Shown here: positions 16,809 through 25,662 of the stretch, piece after piece
How positions within the stretch are numbered: the first letter of the stretch is position 1
How the letters are laid out: every line of letters begins with the position of its first letter
Source of the DNA: Devosia ureilytica
GTDB taxonomy: Bacteria; Pseudomonadota; Alphaproteobacteria; Rhizobiales; Devosiaceae
Reading direction: 5' to 3'
Assembly: GCF_024273195.1 (NCBI RefSeq)
Contig: NZ_JAMZCU010000008.1
Location: 62,001 to 126,000, forward strand
Length of the DNA: 64,000 nt
Translations under genes and position numbers: made by a program
The notes under the pieces: generated by a model
What the model was told of the DNA's origin: nothing
Seen by the model: the letters and a program-made list of their open reading frames with translations, nothing else
The model's database searches: none

Positions 16809-17735
16809 TTGCAGATCTATCTGCCGATCGCCGAGCTTTCCGTGAACCTCTTCTTTCTCGTGGGGATCGGAGGGGCCGTTGGCTTTTTGTCGGGCCTGTT
16901 CGGCGTGGGCGGCGGGTTCCTGCTGACCCCCCTGCTGATCTTTTCGGGCGTGCCGACTGCCGTTGCCGTTGCCTCGGTGACTGGCCAGGTGGTGGCCGCC
17001 TCGACCTCCGGGGCGCTCAGTCATTACCGGCGCGGCGGCATCGATCTGCATCTGGCCATGTATCTGGTGCTCTCGGGCATATTGGGCGCCTTTGGTGGCG
17101 TTGCGGCCTTTGACCTGCTGCGCGACGCCGGCCAGCTCGATCTCATCATCGCACTGGGCTTTCTGGTGCTCCTCGGCTTTGTCGGCGTGCTGATGCTGCA
17201 AGAATCGGTTCGGGCCCTGCTCAAGCGGCGCCAGGGCGTGGTGGTGCGCGAGCGCCTGCCCAACCAGCACAGCTGGATCCATGGCCTGCCGCTGCGCGTG
17301 CGGTTCAAGAAGAGCCGGCTTTATATCAGCGTGCTGCCGGTGCTGATCATTGGCCTGTTCATCGGCTTTGTCGGCTCACTTTTAGGCATTGGAGGCGGCT
17401 TCATCATGGTGCCGGCGCTGGTCTATCTGCTGCGGGTGCCGGGTAATGTCGTCATCGGCACATCGCTGGCGCAGGTGGTGGCAATGATGGCCGCAACCAC
17501 GATCCTGCACGCGGTGCAAAGCCAGAGCGTCGATATCCTGCTTGCCTTCTGCCTGATGGTGGGCGGCGTGGCCGGGGCCCAGTTTGGTGCCGCAGCCGGC
17601 AGGCATTTGCGCGGCGAACAGCTGCGGGGCTTATTGGCGCTGCTGGTGCTGGCCGTGGCCATTCGGTTCGGGCTGTCGCTGGTGCTGACCCCCAATGACG
17701 TGTTCTCCATGGCCGTGGGGAGCGTGACGCGATGA
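16809..17735 (+). CDS. TSUP family (TauE/SafE) membrane permease
   Basis: This roughly 308-residue protein has two halves, each opening with a glycine-rich motif: GFLSGLFGVGGGFLLTPLLI near the start and VGSLLGIGGGFIMVPAL in the middle, the hallmark of TauE/SafE permeases. About eight membrane segments are seen. These proteins move sulfonates, sulfite or other organic anions. The TTG at 16809 gives MQIYLPIAELSVN, which is how relatives begin as I recall them; an ATG 12 codons upstream (16773) is an alternative, and neither has a strong ribosome binding site. The next gene overlaps by 4 bp (ATGA), a pairing of TSUP with Alph_Pro_TM proteins common in this order. Confidence 0.85.
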   Translation: MQIYLPIAELSVNLFFLVGIGGAVGFLSGLFGVGGGFLLTPLLIFSGVPTAVAVASVTGQVVAASTSGALSHYRRGGIDLHLAMYLVLSGILGAFGGVAAFDLLRDAGQLDLIIALGFLVLLGFVGVLMLQESVRALLKRRQGVVVRERLPNQHSWIHGLPLRVRFKKSRLYISVLPVLIIGLFIGFVGSLLGIGGGFIMVPALVYLLRVPGNVVIGTSLAQVVAMMAATTILHAVQSQSVDILLAFCLMVGGVAGAQFGAAAGRHLRGEQLRGLLALLVLAVAIRFGLSLVLTPNDVFSMAVGSVTR

Positions 17736-18493
17736 GACGCCTGGCGCTCGTGCTCATGGCCCTGATCGGGACCGCGCTGCCCGCAGCGGCCGAGCGGCTG
17801 GTGTCCAGCGTCTCCACCGAGACCGTGGAAATCACATCAAGCTTTGACGGCGAGCGGCTGACGTTTTTCGGCGCGATTGCACCCGACGCAGGAGCCGACC
17901 AGCGCTTCGTGGAGGGGCCTTTCCACGTCGTCGTGGTGGTATTGGGGCCGACGCAGGACCGCGTGGCCCGCAAGAAGACCAATAATTTCGGGGTGTGGCT
18001 CAACACGGAACAGGTCGAATTCAAGGGCTTCCCGAGCTATTTCCACGTGCTCTCGAGCGCCAAGCTGCGCGACATCACCGATGTGAACACGCTGACCACG
18101 AGCTATATCCTGCCCGAATCCCATGCCCTTTCGCCCAATCCCGCCGGGTGGTGGCAGACCCTGACCTTCGGGCAGGAGCTGATCCGACTGATGTCGGAAC
18201 AAGAGTTGTTCGGCGTGCAGGAGGGCGGCGTGCGCTTTCTCTCCGAGAGCTTTTACCAGGCGCAGCTGACCCTGCCGAGCAACGCGCCGCCCGGGCCCTA
18301 TATCGCCCAGACCTATGTGTTCAAGAATGGCGAAATCATTGCGCGCAAATCCGATGGCTTCGCTGTGCGCAAGATCGGGTTTGAACGCTTTCTGGCACTC
18401 TCTTCGACCCAGTCGCCCTTCCTCTATGGCCTCGCCTGCGTGGTGCTGGCGCTATTCACAGGCTGGCTGGGCGGGGTGTTGTTCCGGCGCTAG
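17732..18493 (+). CDS. TIGR02186 / Alph_Pro_TM family membrane-anchored protein
   Basis: This 253-residue protein has a signal peptide (MRRLALVLMALIGTALPAAA), a periplasmic domain that begins ERLVSSVSTETVEITSSF, and one C-terminal membrane segment (LYGLACVVLALFTGWLGGVL). This is the layout of the Alph_Pro_TM family (TIGR02186), known from alphaproteobacteria and of unknown biochemical role. It is coupled to the TauE/SafE permease by an ATGA overlap, so it probably assists that transporter. The last 4 bp overlap the convergent pdeM gene. Confidence 0.85.
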   Translation: MRRLALVLMALIGTALPAAAERLVSSVSTETVEITSSFDGERLTFFGAIAPDAGADQRFVEGPFHVVVVVLGPTQDRVARKKTNNFGVWLNTEQVEFKGFPSYFHVLSSAKLRDITDVNTLTTSYILPESHALSPNPAGWWQTLTFGQELIRLMSEQELFGVQEGGVRFLSESFYQAQLTLPSNAPPGPYIAQTYVFKNGEIIARKSDGFAVRKIGFERFLALSSTQSPFLYGLACVVLALFTGWLGGVLFRR

Positions 18494-19197
18494 CCGCCGA
18501 CCAGCCTTTTGACCGGTACCGGATAGGTGCGGTCACGACCAAGCATGACCACTTCGAGCGCCGACCAGTTGAAAAGGCCGAAAAAGGCCGAGGAGAGAAT
18601 GTTGAGCGCGCCCGTGGAACTGCCATAGGCGGGCAGGATCAGCAGGCGATTATCGTGCACGAAACAGGGTTTTCGCGTGGTGCGGCCATCCATGGCCAAG
18701 CGCGCCGCCGGGTGGAGATGTCCAGCCACCAGCCCGGTCTGCCCTTTGCGCGGCTCGTGCGTCAGCACCAGCCCGTCCAGCTCCAGCTCGGGCAGGCAGG
18801 TGCCGCCGATGGCGTGGGGCATGGGATCGTGGTTGCCGGAAAGCCAGATGCACTCGACCGCTTCGGTGATGGCATCAAGCCGCATGCGGTCGGCGGGGGT
18901 GAGCAGCGCGGCTGAATCGGGGCGGTGGAAACTGTCACCCAAGGCAATGAGCCTGGTGGCGCCCGTGCGCCTGAGGTCGGTTTCGAGCCGGGCCAGCGTC
19001 ATGGCCGTATCATAGGGCGGCAGCATCTGGCCGCGCCGGGCAAAGCTGGCCATCTTTTCGAAGTGGAGGTCCGCCACGAGCAGGGTCTGCCTGGTGCGCC
19101 AATAAAGGGCGCCAGAGGGCAGCGGCTCGAAATTGTGGGCGGCGAAGCGCAGCACGGGCGTCTCGATGGGTTCGGGGATTGCGGCTGGACTAGGCAC
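18490..19197 (-). CDS. pdeM: Ligase-associated DNA damage response endonuclease PdeM
   Basis: This protein of about 235 residues is a calcineurin-like metallophosphoesterase. The metal-ligand motifs are in order: LLVADLHFEK (D-x-H), ALGDSFH (G-D), LSGNHDP (GNHD), LTHEP and GHLHPAAR (G-H-x-H). This set defines PdeM, usually encoded with an ATP-dependent DNA ligase, a Lhr-like helicase and an exonuclease. Here only the helicase is adjacent; no ligase gene is in the window. GTG at 19197 is preferred, because the upstream GTG at 19227 lies inside a palindromic repeat. Confidence 0.85.
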   Translation of the reverse strand: MPSPAAIPEPIETPVLRFAAHNFEPLPSGALYWRTRQTLLVADLHFEKMASFARRGQMLPPYDTAMTLARLETDLRRTGATRLIALGDSFHRPDSAALLTPADRMRLDAITEAVECIWLSGNHDPMPHAIGGTCLPELELDGLVLTHEPRKGQTGLVAGHLHPAARLAMDGRTTRKPCFVHDNRLLILPAYGSSTGALNILSSAFFGLFNWSALEVVMLGRDRTYPVPVKRLVGG

Positions 19198-19214
19198 TGA
19201 CTGTGTTCTCTTTG

Positions 19215-19270
19215 AAGGCCCCCTCACCCGGCGCTGCGCGCCGATCTCTCCCCGGAGGGGCGAGGTGAAG
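19215..19270. repeat. Palindromic intergenic repeat, CTCACCCGG family (partial copy)
   Basis: Begins AAGGCCCCCTCACCCGGCG and carries an imperfect hairpin CTCTCCCC/GGGGCGAG. The same opening is seen in the repeat at 49944-50071 and, on the other strand, in the copy inside the coding sequence at 51702-51791. Only one arm of the outer palindrome is present here. It fills the 78-bp gap between the helicase and pdeM. Confidence 0.6.
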
Positions 19271-19275
19271 GAAGA

Positions 19276-21771
19276 TCAACGTTCACCCATCGCTTCCTGA
19301 ATGAGCTCCGCTGCTGCATCAGCCATAGCTGATTCCCTTGCCTCCCCGAAAACGGGTTCCTTGCCGATGTCCAGGAGAATGGGCACGGCCAGTGGGGAAA
19401 CCTGATGCAAGGGCTTGTGGACGATGTGGTGGCGGATGCGGCTCAGCATCTGGCCCAGGCGTTCGATGTCGAGGAGGCCCCGCGCGGCGTCGTGGCGGGT
19501 GGCTTCGATCAGGATATGGTCGGGTTCGTGCTGATAGAGCACGTCGTAGATGATGTCCGAACTCATGGTGATCTGACGGCCCGACTTTTCCTTGCCGGGG
19601 TGGCGGCGCTCGATCAGGCCAGAGATGATGGCACAGTTGCGGAAAGTGCGCTTCATCAGTGCACTCTCATCAAGCCAGGCTTCAAGGTCGTCGCCCAGCA
19701 TGTCCTCGGAAAAGAGCTCGTCGAGGGAAAGGCGGCCAGTGCGGATGAGCGCCGAAAGATCGCCCAGCCCCCAGATGGCCAGCGCATATTCGCTGGCGAC
19801 GAAGCCGAGGGGGCGGGCGCGCATGCGTTCGAGGCGGCGCGTCAACAGCATGCCCAGGGTCTGGTGGGCCAGCCGCCCCTCGAAGGGATAGCAGACCATG
19901 AAATTATTGCTGCCGCGCGGAAAGGTTTCGACGAGGAGGCTGTCGCGGGCGGGCATCACCGACAGGTCGCGCTGCAGGCGCAGCCAGTCGGCAACCTGAT
20001 CGGGCAGTTTGCCCCACTCGCCGGGGCTATCCATGATGCGGCGGACGCGCTCGGCCAGATAGGTCGAGAGCGGGAACTTGCCGCCCATGTAGGAGGGAAT
20101 CTTGGGGTCCTTGGAAAAGGCGCGGGACACGAAGGCCTCATTGTCCTTCATGCCCTCGAAGGCGACGATTTCGCCGCCGAACATGAAGGTATCGCCCAGC
20201 GAGAGCGTGCCGAAGAAGTACTCTTCCATTTCGCCCAGCACGCGGCCGCCCATGCCGATGGGACCGGTGGTGCGGCCTTGTTTGAGGCCCCTCGCCCGCA
20301 CCAGCCGCACGCGGACCATGGGTTCCTCAATGATGGTGCCGATATTGAGCCGGTATTGCTGGGCCACCTGTGGATTGGCGATGCGCCAAAGGCCATCGGG
20401 GGTCAGCTTGAGGCGCGCATAGCGCTCATAGGCGCGCAGCGCATAGCCACCAGTGGCGACGAAATCGAGCACGCGGTCGAACTTTTGCCGGGTCAGATCG
20501 CGATAGGGCCAGGCGCGGGTCACTTCGGCATAGAGGTCATCGGCGCGGAACGGATCGGCGCAGGCCATGCCCAGCACATGCTGGGCCAGCACATCATAGC
20601 CGCCGGGATGCGGGTCCTCGCTGTCCTGATGACCTTCGGCGACGGCCTCGACCGCCGCCTCGCATTCGAGCACTTCAAAGCGATTGGAGGGCACCAGCAG
20701 GGCGCGCGAGGGATCATCGAGCCGGTGATTGGCGCGGCCGATGCGCTGCAGCATGCGTGAGGACCCCTTGGGCGCGCCGACCTGTACGACCAGGTCAACA
20801 TCGCCCCAGTCGATGCCCAGATCGAGCGTGGATGTGCAGACCACGGCTTTGAGCTTGCCGGTGGTCATGGCCGCCTCGACCTTGCGGCGCTGCTCGACCG
20901 AGAGCGAGCCATGATGCAACGCTATGGGCAGCATGGCTTCGTTGATGTCCCAGAGGCCCTGGAACAGCATTTCGGCCTGCGAGCGGGTGTTGACGAAAAG
21001 CAGCGTGGTCCTGTGGCGCTGGATGGTCTGGTAGAGTTCGCGATGGGCATAGACCGCCGAGTGCCCAGCCCAGGGCAGGCGCTCCTCGGTTTCAAGGATG
21101 CGCAGCTCGGGTGGGGCGCCCCCGGTCATGTGGAGGAGATCGGTTTGCCGGTCCGGGTGGGGTTGAGCAATCCAGTCACGCAGGAGGTCTGGCCGCGCCA
21201 CCGTGGCCGAAAGGGCGGTGATCTGCACGTCCGGCGCGAGCTTGACCAGCCGCGCCAGCCCAAGGGCGAGCAGGTCGCCGCGCTTGGAGGTGACGAGGGC
21301 GTGGAGTTCGTCGAGCACCACCCGGCGAAGGGAGCCGAACATGAGCTCGGCCTGGGGATGGGAAATCAGCAGCGCCAATTGCTCAGGCGTGGTCAGCAAC
21401 ACATGGGGCGGCCTGACGCGCTGCCGGGCGCGCTTGGAGGCCGGCGTATCGCCGGTGCGCGCCTCGACTGTTATGGGCAGGCCCATCTGCGAAATGGGCG
21501 TGGAAAGATTGCGCTCGACGTCCACGGCCAGCGCCTTGAGCGGCGAGATATAGAGGGTGTGCAGACCTTGGAAGCGACCATCGGCCAGGTCCGTCAGGGT
21601 GGGCAGGAAGCCAGCGAGAGTCTTGCCGGCGCCAGTGGGGGCGATGAGCAATTGGCTGGCGCCGGACTGATAGGACGCCAGGACGTCGAGCTGGTGCTGG
21701 CGGGGCGCCCAGCCCCGCTTTGTGAACCAGTCGGTGATGACGGATGGGAGATGGGCGGACAAAATTGGCAA
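19276..21771 (-). CDS. Ligase-associated DEXH-box helicase (Lhr-like)
   Basis: This protein of about 831 residues is a superfamily 2 helicase of the Lhr group. It has Walker A APTGAGKTLAGF, motif II LDELHALVTSKRG (a DELH variant of DExH), motif III ALSATVARP, and motif VI with QRIGRANHR. The long C-terminal part fits the ligase-associated DEXH family, thought to act in DNA repair with PdeM. TTG at 21771 is chosen as start: AGGTG lies just upstream and homology-like sequence begins at once. ATG codons further upstream would overlap the divergent kinase gene. It forms an operon with pdeM, interrupted only by a palindromic repeat. Confidence 0.88.
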   Translation of the reverse strand: MPILSAHLPSVITDWFTKRGWAPRQHQLDVLASYQSGASQLLIAPTGAGKTLAGFLPTLTDLADGRFQGLHTLYISPLKALAVDVERNLSTPISQMGLPITVEARTGDTPASKRARQRVRPPHVLLTTPEQLALLISHPQAELMFGSLRRVVLDELHALVTSKRGDLLALGLARLVKLAPDVQITALSATVARPDLLRDWIAQPHPDRQTDLLHMTGGAPPELRILETEERLPWAGHSAVYAHRELYQTIQRHRTTLLFVNTRSQAEMLFQGLWDINEAMLPIALHHGSLSVEQRRKVEAAMTTGKLKAVVCTSTLDLGIDWGDVDLVVQVGAPKGSSRMLQRIGRANHRLDDPSRALLVPSNRFEVLECEAAVEAVAEGHQDSEDPHPGGYDVLAQHVLGMACADPFRADDLYAEVTRAWPYRDLTRQKFDRVLDFVATGGYALRAYERYARLKLTPDGLWRIANPQVAQQYRLNIGTIIEEPMVRVRLVRARGLKQGRTTGPIGMGGRVLGEMEEYFFGTLSLGDTFMFGGEIVAFEGMKDNEAFVSRAFSKDPKIPSYMGGKFPLSTYLAERVRRIMDSPGEWGKLPDQVADWLRLQRDLSVMPARDSLLVETFPRGSNNFMVCYPFEGRLAHQTLGMLLTRRLERMRARPLGFVASEYALAIWGLGDLSALIRTGRLSLDELFSEDMLGDDLEAWLDESALMKRTFRNCAIISGLIERRHPGKEKSGRQITMSSDIIYDVLYQHEPDHILIEATRHDAARGLLDIERLGQMLSRIRHHIVHKPLHQVSPLAVPILLDIGKEPVFGEARESAMADAAAELIQEAMGER

Positions 21772-21839
21772 CAGGCACCTACTGCAAATCACTGTCGAGC
21801 CTATATGATCGCGCCCGAGCATACCAAGGAGGAACGGGA

Positions 21840-22511
21840 ATGCCCGAGACAATGCAGCTGACACCGCAGGGCGTGCTGTCGCGGCTGGTTCCCCATATTC
21901 TTGAAATGGAAAGCGCGGCGGGCGGCAGGCGTATTGCCATCGGCATGGCCGGCGGACCCGGCACCGGCAAATCCACGCTGGCGGCCGAACTGGTTGCCAT
22001 GCTCAATGCGGTCAGGCCCGGCAGCACGGCGCTGGTGCCGATGGATGGCTTTCACATGAAGCACGCCAAGATCGAAGCCATGGGAGAGACCGGGCGCAAG
22101 GGCGCGCCGCACACCTTTGAGGGGGCCGCGTTTGTCAGCTTCCTGCATCACCTCAAGCGGGCGGCGGAGCCGGTCAGCGGGCCAGGATACAGCCGGAAGA
22201 TCGAGGACACGGTGGACGACGCCTTCACTGTGGCGCCGGACGTGAAGGTGCTGGTGGTCGAGGGCAACTACCTGTTGCTGACCCAGGGACCATGGGCCGG
22301 GGTCAAGTCGCTGCTCGATTATGCAGTGTTCATCCATGTGCCGCGCGATCTGGTGGAAGCGCGATTGCTCAAGCGCCACGGCGAGGAAGGCCTGTTCTCC
22401 GAGGAGCGCAACCGGGCCCATATCGCGCGCAACGACCTGCCGAACTACGACCTGGTCGAAGCGTCACGCGAGCGGGCGGATGTGGTGTTCGAAATGGACG
22501 TGGCGCGCTAG
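21840..22511 (+). CDS. Nucleoside/nucleotide kinase family protein (PRK09270 type)
   Basis: This 223-residue P-loop kinase has Walker A MAGGPGTGKSTLAAEL, the substrate-site motif VPMDGFHMKHAK, and VLVVEGNYLLL as Walker B. These are features of the pantothenate/uridine-kinase-like family often called fructose-transport-system kinase FrcK-like. The phosphate acceptor is unknown. A near-ideal ribosome binding site (AAGGAGGAA) precedes the ATG, settling the start against an upstream ATG. It lies divergent from the helicase. An frcBCA operon elsewhere in the window lacks its own kinase, but linkage to this one is speculative. Confidence 0.8.
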   Translation: MPETMQLTPQGVLSRLVPHILEMESAAGGRRIAIGMAGGPGTGKSTLAAELVAMLNAVRPGSTALVPMDGFHMKHAKIEAMGETGRKGAPHTFEGAAFVSFLHHLKRAAEPVSGPGYSRKIEDTVDDAFTVAPDVKVLVVEGNYLLLTQGPWAGVKSLLDYAVFIHVPRDLVEARLLKRHGEEGLFSEERNRAHIARNDLPNYDLVEASRERADVVFEMDVAR

Positions 22512-22588
22512 GACCAATCGCCACACGATGGGGGTTTTTCGCCACAGGCGGGATGATAGAAGTAGGCTCCCATATTCTGAGTCCTTCC

Positions 22589-23935
22589 ATGACCACCCGC
22601 CCCCAACATCCTTTCGACGTCCGCAGCAAGGACGTCTGGTCCATCGCCCTGCCCGCTTCCATCGCCTTCATCACCGAACCCATGGTGGGGCTGGTCGATA
22701 TCACGGTGGTGGGGCGCCTGGGCGACGCGGCGCTGCTGGGTGGGCTGGTGCTGGGCGCGCTGGTGTTCGATGTGCTGTTCTCGCTGGCCTATTTCCTGCG
22801 CATCGGCACGGCGGGGCTGGTGGCGCAGGCCGTGGGCGCCCGCGATCCGCGTGATGGCCTGCTGCATGTGAGCCGCGCGCTGATCCTGGGGATCGGCATT
22901 GGCGGGGTGATGATCACGCTGGCCCTGCCGATTCTCTGGGCCGCCGAGGCGCTGCTGGCGCCGCAGCCGGGCGTCGCCGCAGCGCTGGCAGATTACTTTT
23001 TTGTCCGCATCTGGTCGGCACCGTTTTCGTTGATCAATTACGCGCTGCTCGGCTGGTTCTATGGCCGAGCGGCGGCGCGCACCGGCATGCTGCTGCAATT
23101 GGTGCTGCACGGCATCAATATCGTGTGCAGCATCGGCCTGGTCTACGGACTGGGTTGGGGCGTGGCGGGAGCGGCGGCGGGCACGCTGCTAGGGCAAATC
23201 GTGGCCGCGCTATTGGGCCTTGTGATCCTGGTCCGGCATTATGGCGGCATAGCAGGCCTTCTTTCGCGCATGGCGCCGGGCGAATTGGGCGATGCCCATG
23301 CCATCCAGCGCATGTTCGGCCTCAGCCGCGACCTGATGATCCGCTCGATGGCGCTGATGGGGGCCTATGCCTGGTTCGCCGCGCAGGGTTCGCGCATGGG
23401 GGAGGTGTCGCTGGCCGCCAATGCGGTGCTGCTCAATCTGCTGATGGTGGTGGGGTTCTTCCTTGACGGCATTGCCCAGGCCGCCGAGCAGCTGGCCGGC
23501 AAGGCGGTGGGCGCCAATTGGCTGCCGGCCTATGACCAGGCTTATCGCCTGTCGATGATCTGGGGCCTCATCATCGCCCTGGGGCTGGGCGCGTTCTGGT
23601 ACGGGGGTGGTCCCTGGGTGATTGGCCTGATGACCACCAATGAGGCGGTGCGGGCGCAGGCGCTGGCCTATCTGCCGATTGCCGCGCTGTGCGCCCTCAC
23701 CTTCATGCCCGCCTTTGTCTATGACGGCATTTTGATCGGCACGACGCAGAACGTGGTGATGCGCAACGGCATGGTGGTATCGCTGGCGGTGTTTCTGGGC
23801 GCTGCGGCGTTGTTGCAGCCCGCCTGGGGCAATTGGGGCCTATGGGCGGCGCTCCATTGCTGGTTCCTGGCTCGCGGCGGCATCTATTGGTGGGCGCTCG
23901 AGCGCCGCCGGGCTAGCCTATTCAGCCCGGCCTGA
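22589..23935 (+). CDS. MATE family efflux transporter (DinF-like)
   Basis: This 448-residue integral membrane protein has about 12 hydrophobic segments in two similar halves. The first half begins VWSIALPASIAFITEPMVG, typical of MATE proteins of the DinF/NorM group, which export cationic compounds in exchange for protons or sodium. ATG at 22589 (MTTRPQHPFDV) is chosen since the MATE domain follows directly; the frame stays open far upstream but overlaps the kinase gene. Substrate unknown. Confidence 0.88.
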   Translation: MTTRPQHPFDVRSKDVWSIALPASIAFITEPMVGLVDITVVGRLGDAALLGGLVLGALVFDVLFSLAYFLRIGTAGLVAQAVGARDPRDGLLHVSRALILGIGIGGVMITLALPILWAAEALLAPQPGVAAALADYFFVRIWSAPFSLINYALLGWFYGRAAARTGMLLQLVLHGINIVCSIGLVYGLGWGVAGAAAGTLLGQIVAALLGLVILVRHYGGIAGLLSRMAPGELGDAHAIQRMFGLSRDLMIRSMALMGAYAWFAAQGSRMGEVSLAANAVLLNLLMVVGFFLDGIAQAAEQLAGKAVGANWLPAYDQAYRLSMIWGLIIALGLGAFWYGGGPWVIGLMTTNEAVRAQALAYLPIAALCALTFMPAFVYDGILIGTTQNVVMRNGMVVSLAVFLGAAALLQPAWGNWGLWAALHCWFLARGGIYWWALERRRASLFSPA

Positions 23936-23962
23936 AGCCCATGTCAGCAAAGAGCATTGGCC

Positions 23963-24042
23963 GTCCTCGCGCTTGACGCGAGGACCAACAGGCAGATGCA
24001 GTTGGCGCCGTGGCAAATGGCCCTCGGGGCAAGCCCGCGGGC
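23963..24042. repeat. Pair of palindromic hairpins after the MATE gene
   Basis: Two hairpins lie 34 bp apart. The first is GTCCTCGCG-CTTGA-CGCGAGGAC (perfect 9-bp stem, 23963-23985). The second is GCCCTCGGG-GCAAG-CCCGCGGGC (one mismatch, 24020-24042). They fill the convergent gap between the MATE gene and pyrD. The same paired arrangement is seen after podJ and downstream of metZ. Confidence 0.65.
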
Positions 24043-24063
24043 GGATCGGTCGCTAGCAGACCA

Positions 24064-25176
24064 TCATTGCAGTTCGATTTTGCCTTTCGCCCAATCGTCC
24101 GTTTTCGTCCCAACCAGCTCCGCGATGTTGTGCTTGCCTGCCGAACGCACCCCGGCGACCAGGCCGCGCTTGATGCGATCAAGCATATCGAGGCCGCCGA
24201 AGACCAGCGCCGAATAGAGCTGGATGGCGTTGGCGCCGGCTTCAATCTTGGCGAGGGCCGATTGCGGCGAGTGGATGCCGCCTACGCCGACCAGGGGCAG
24301 CGTGGCGACGCGCTGCCGCATCTGGGCGAGGCGCCGGGTGGAGAGGGCAAAAAGCGGCTTGCCCGAAAGACCGCCGGTTTCATCGGCGTTTTCGAGACCC
24401 AGCACGGGGTCGCGAGAAATGGTGGTGTTGGAGACGATCAGGCCATCAAGGTCGGTGTCGAGAATGACCCGGGCAATGGCGTCCATGCCGGCTTCATCGA
24501 GATCGGGCGCAATCTTTAGCAACACCGGCACGCGGGTTTTGGCCTTGGCGCGGGCCGCGAGCACTTCACCCAAGAGGCGACGCAAGGCCTCGTCGGTCTG
24601 CAGGTTCCTGAGGCCGGGGGTATTGGGCGAGGATATATTGACGGTGAGATAATCGGCCAGATCGGCAAAGCGCCGCACGCCGAGTACATAGTCGGCGACG
24701 AAATCCGCGCTGTCCTTGTTGGCGCCGATATTGACGCCGAGGGCGGCGGGAACGCGCAGGCCCTTGAGCCGCGCAAAGGCCGCGTCGTGGCCCTGGTTGT
24801 TGAAGCCCATGCGGTTGATGACGCCTTCCGCCTCGCCGACCCGGAACAGGCGCGGCTTGGGATTGCCCGATTGCGGGCGCGGGGTGACGGTGCCGATCTC
24901 GACCATGCCAAAACCCATCAGGGCCAGCGGGCGGGGAACCTCGGCATTCTTGTCGAAACCGGCGGCCATGCCGACGGGGTTTTTCAACTCCAGCCCGCAG
25001 AGGTTGATTGCCAGTTCGGGCGGATCGGCGTGCTCCTGCTGCGGCGCAAGGCCCAGCCGCAGGGCGGTGATGGTGGCGCCATGTGCGGTTTCGGGGTCCA
25101 TGCGCAGCAGCGCGTCCTTGGTCAGATTGGCAAGGCCGGCATTGCGCAACAGCGGCGACAGGGCGGAAAAAATCAT
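24064..25176 (-). CDS. pyrD: Dihydroorotate dehydrogenase (quinone), class 2
   Basis: This 370-residue enzyme oxidises dihydroorotate to orotate in pyrimidine synthesis and passes electrons to quinone at the membrane. Motifs include NPVGMAAGFDKNAEVP (FMN site), NRMGFNNQG, ISSPNTPGLRNLQ with the catalytic serine, VSNTTISRD and LVGVGGIHS. The N-terminal helical extension (MIFSALSPLLRNAGLANLTK) marks the membrane-bound class 2. The start at 25176 gives this extension; the upstream frame extension would overlap the DUF952 gene. The first 4 bp overlap the end of that gene, so the two form an operon. Confidence 0.95.
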   Translation of the reverse strand: MIFSALSPLLRNAGLANLTKDALLRMDPETAHGATITALRLGLAPQQEHADPPELAINLCGLELKNPVGMAAGFDKNAEVPRPLALMGFGMVEIGTVTPRPQSGNPKPRLFRVGEAEGVINRMGFNNQGHDAAFARLKGLRVPAALGVNIGANKDSADFVADYVLGVRRFADLADYLTVNISSPNTPGLRNLQTDEALRRLLGEVLAARAKAKTRVPVLLKIAPDLDEAGMDAIARVILDTDLDGLIVSNTTISRDPVLGLENADETGGLSGKPLFALSTRRLAQMRQRVATLPLVGVGGIHSPQSALAKIEAGANAIQLYSALVFGGLDMLDRIKRGLVAGVRSAGKHNIAELVGTKTDDWAKGKIELQ

Positions 25177-25532
25177 TGGACGGCCTCGGGCAGTGCGCAG
25201 TTTCCTTCGGCATCGACGCTGATCGGCTGCTCCCATTCCACGCTCGTAAGCGGCAATGGCCCGCCATAGAGATGGGGGAAAAGCTGGCCGCCGCGGGATG
25301 GCTCCCAGACAAGATCGGCTTCGAGATCGGCGGTGCGGACAGCCAGCAGCAGCAGATCGGCGTGGCCCTTGAAGTGGAGGCGCAAGGTTTCGGCCAGTTG
25401 GGCGGCGGTCGAGAAGTGCATATAGCCATCCGCCGCGTCGATGGGCATGCCGGCGTAGTGCCCGACGGTCCGCGCCGGGGCGAAACTGGCGCTTGTGGCG
25501 ATCTTGTAGATGAGGGCTGGCGTAGCGGGCAT
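25173..25532 (-). CDS. DUF952 domain-containing protein
   Basis: This 119-residue cytoplasmic protein matches the DUF952 pattern: IYKIATSASF at the start, GYMHFSTAAQLAETL, LWEPS-like LVWEPSRGGQLFPHLYGG, and a C-terminal IPLxx segment. Biochemical function is unknown. It is coupled to pyrD by a 4-bp overlap, an arrangement common in this order, and is divergent from the S24 regulator gene. Confidence 0.85.
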   Translation of the reverse strand: MPATPALIYKIATSASFAPARTVGHYAGMPIDAADGYMHFSTAAQLAETLRLHFKGHADLLLLAVRTADLEADLVWEPSRGGQLFPHLYGGPLPLTSVEWEQPISVDAEGNCALPEAVQ

Positions 25533-25587
25533 GGTGGAAACCCTGAATGGCTATGTCTGGGAGCGGGGGTAATGCGGAAAGGGCCGC

Positions 25588-25616
25588 TTTACAAGGCGAA
25601 TACGGGGCATTATCCT
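25588..25616 (+). promoter_or_regulatory. Probable promoter of the S24 regulator gene
   Basis: TTTACA at 25588-25593 and TATCCT at 25611-25616 are 17 bp apart, a reasonable sigma-70 match. The -10 overlaps the palindrome at 25612-25621, which suggests autorepression. Confidence 0.45.
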
Positions 25617-25621
25617 AGGAT
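25612..25621. promoter_or_regulatory. Candidate operator ATCCTAGGAT
   Basis: Perfect 10-bp palindrome that overlaps the putative -10 element and lies 42 bp upstream of the S24-family repressor gene. Binding by that repressor is inferred from position. Confidence 0.4.
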
Positions 25622-25662
25622 TGTTTTCCGCTCTAAGACATCATTCCTTTTCAGGCGACGTT

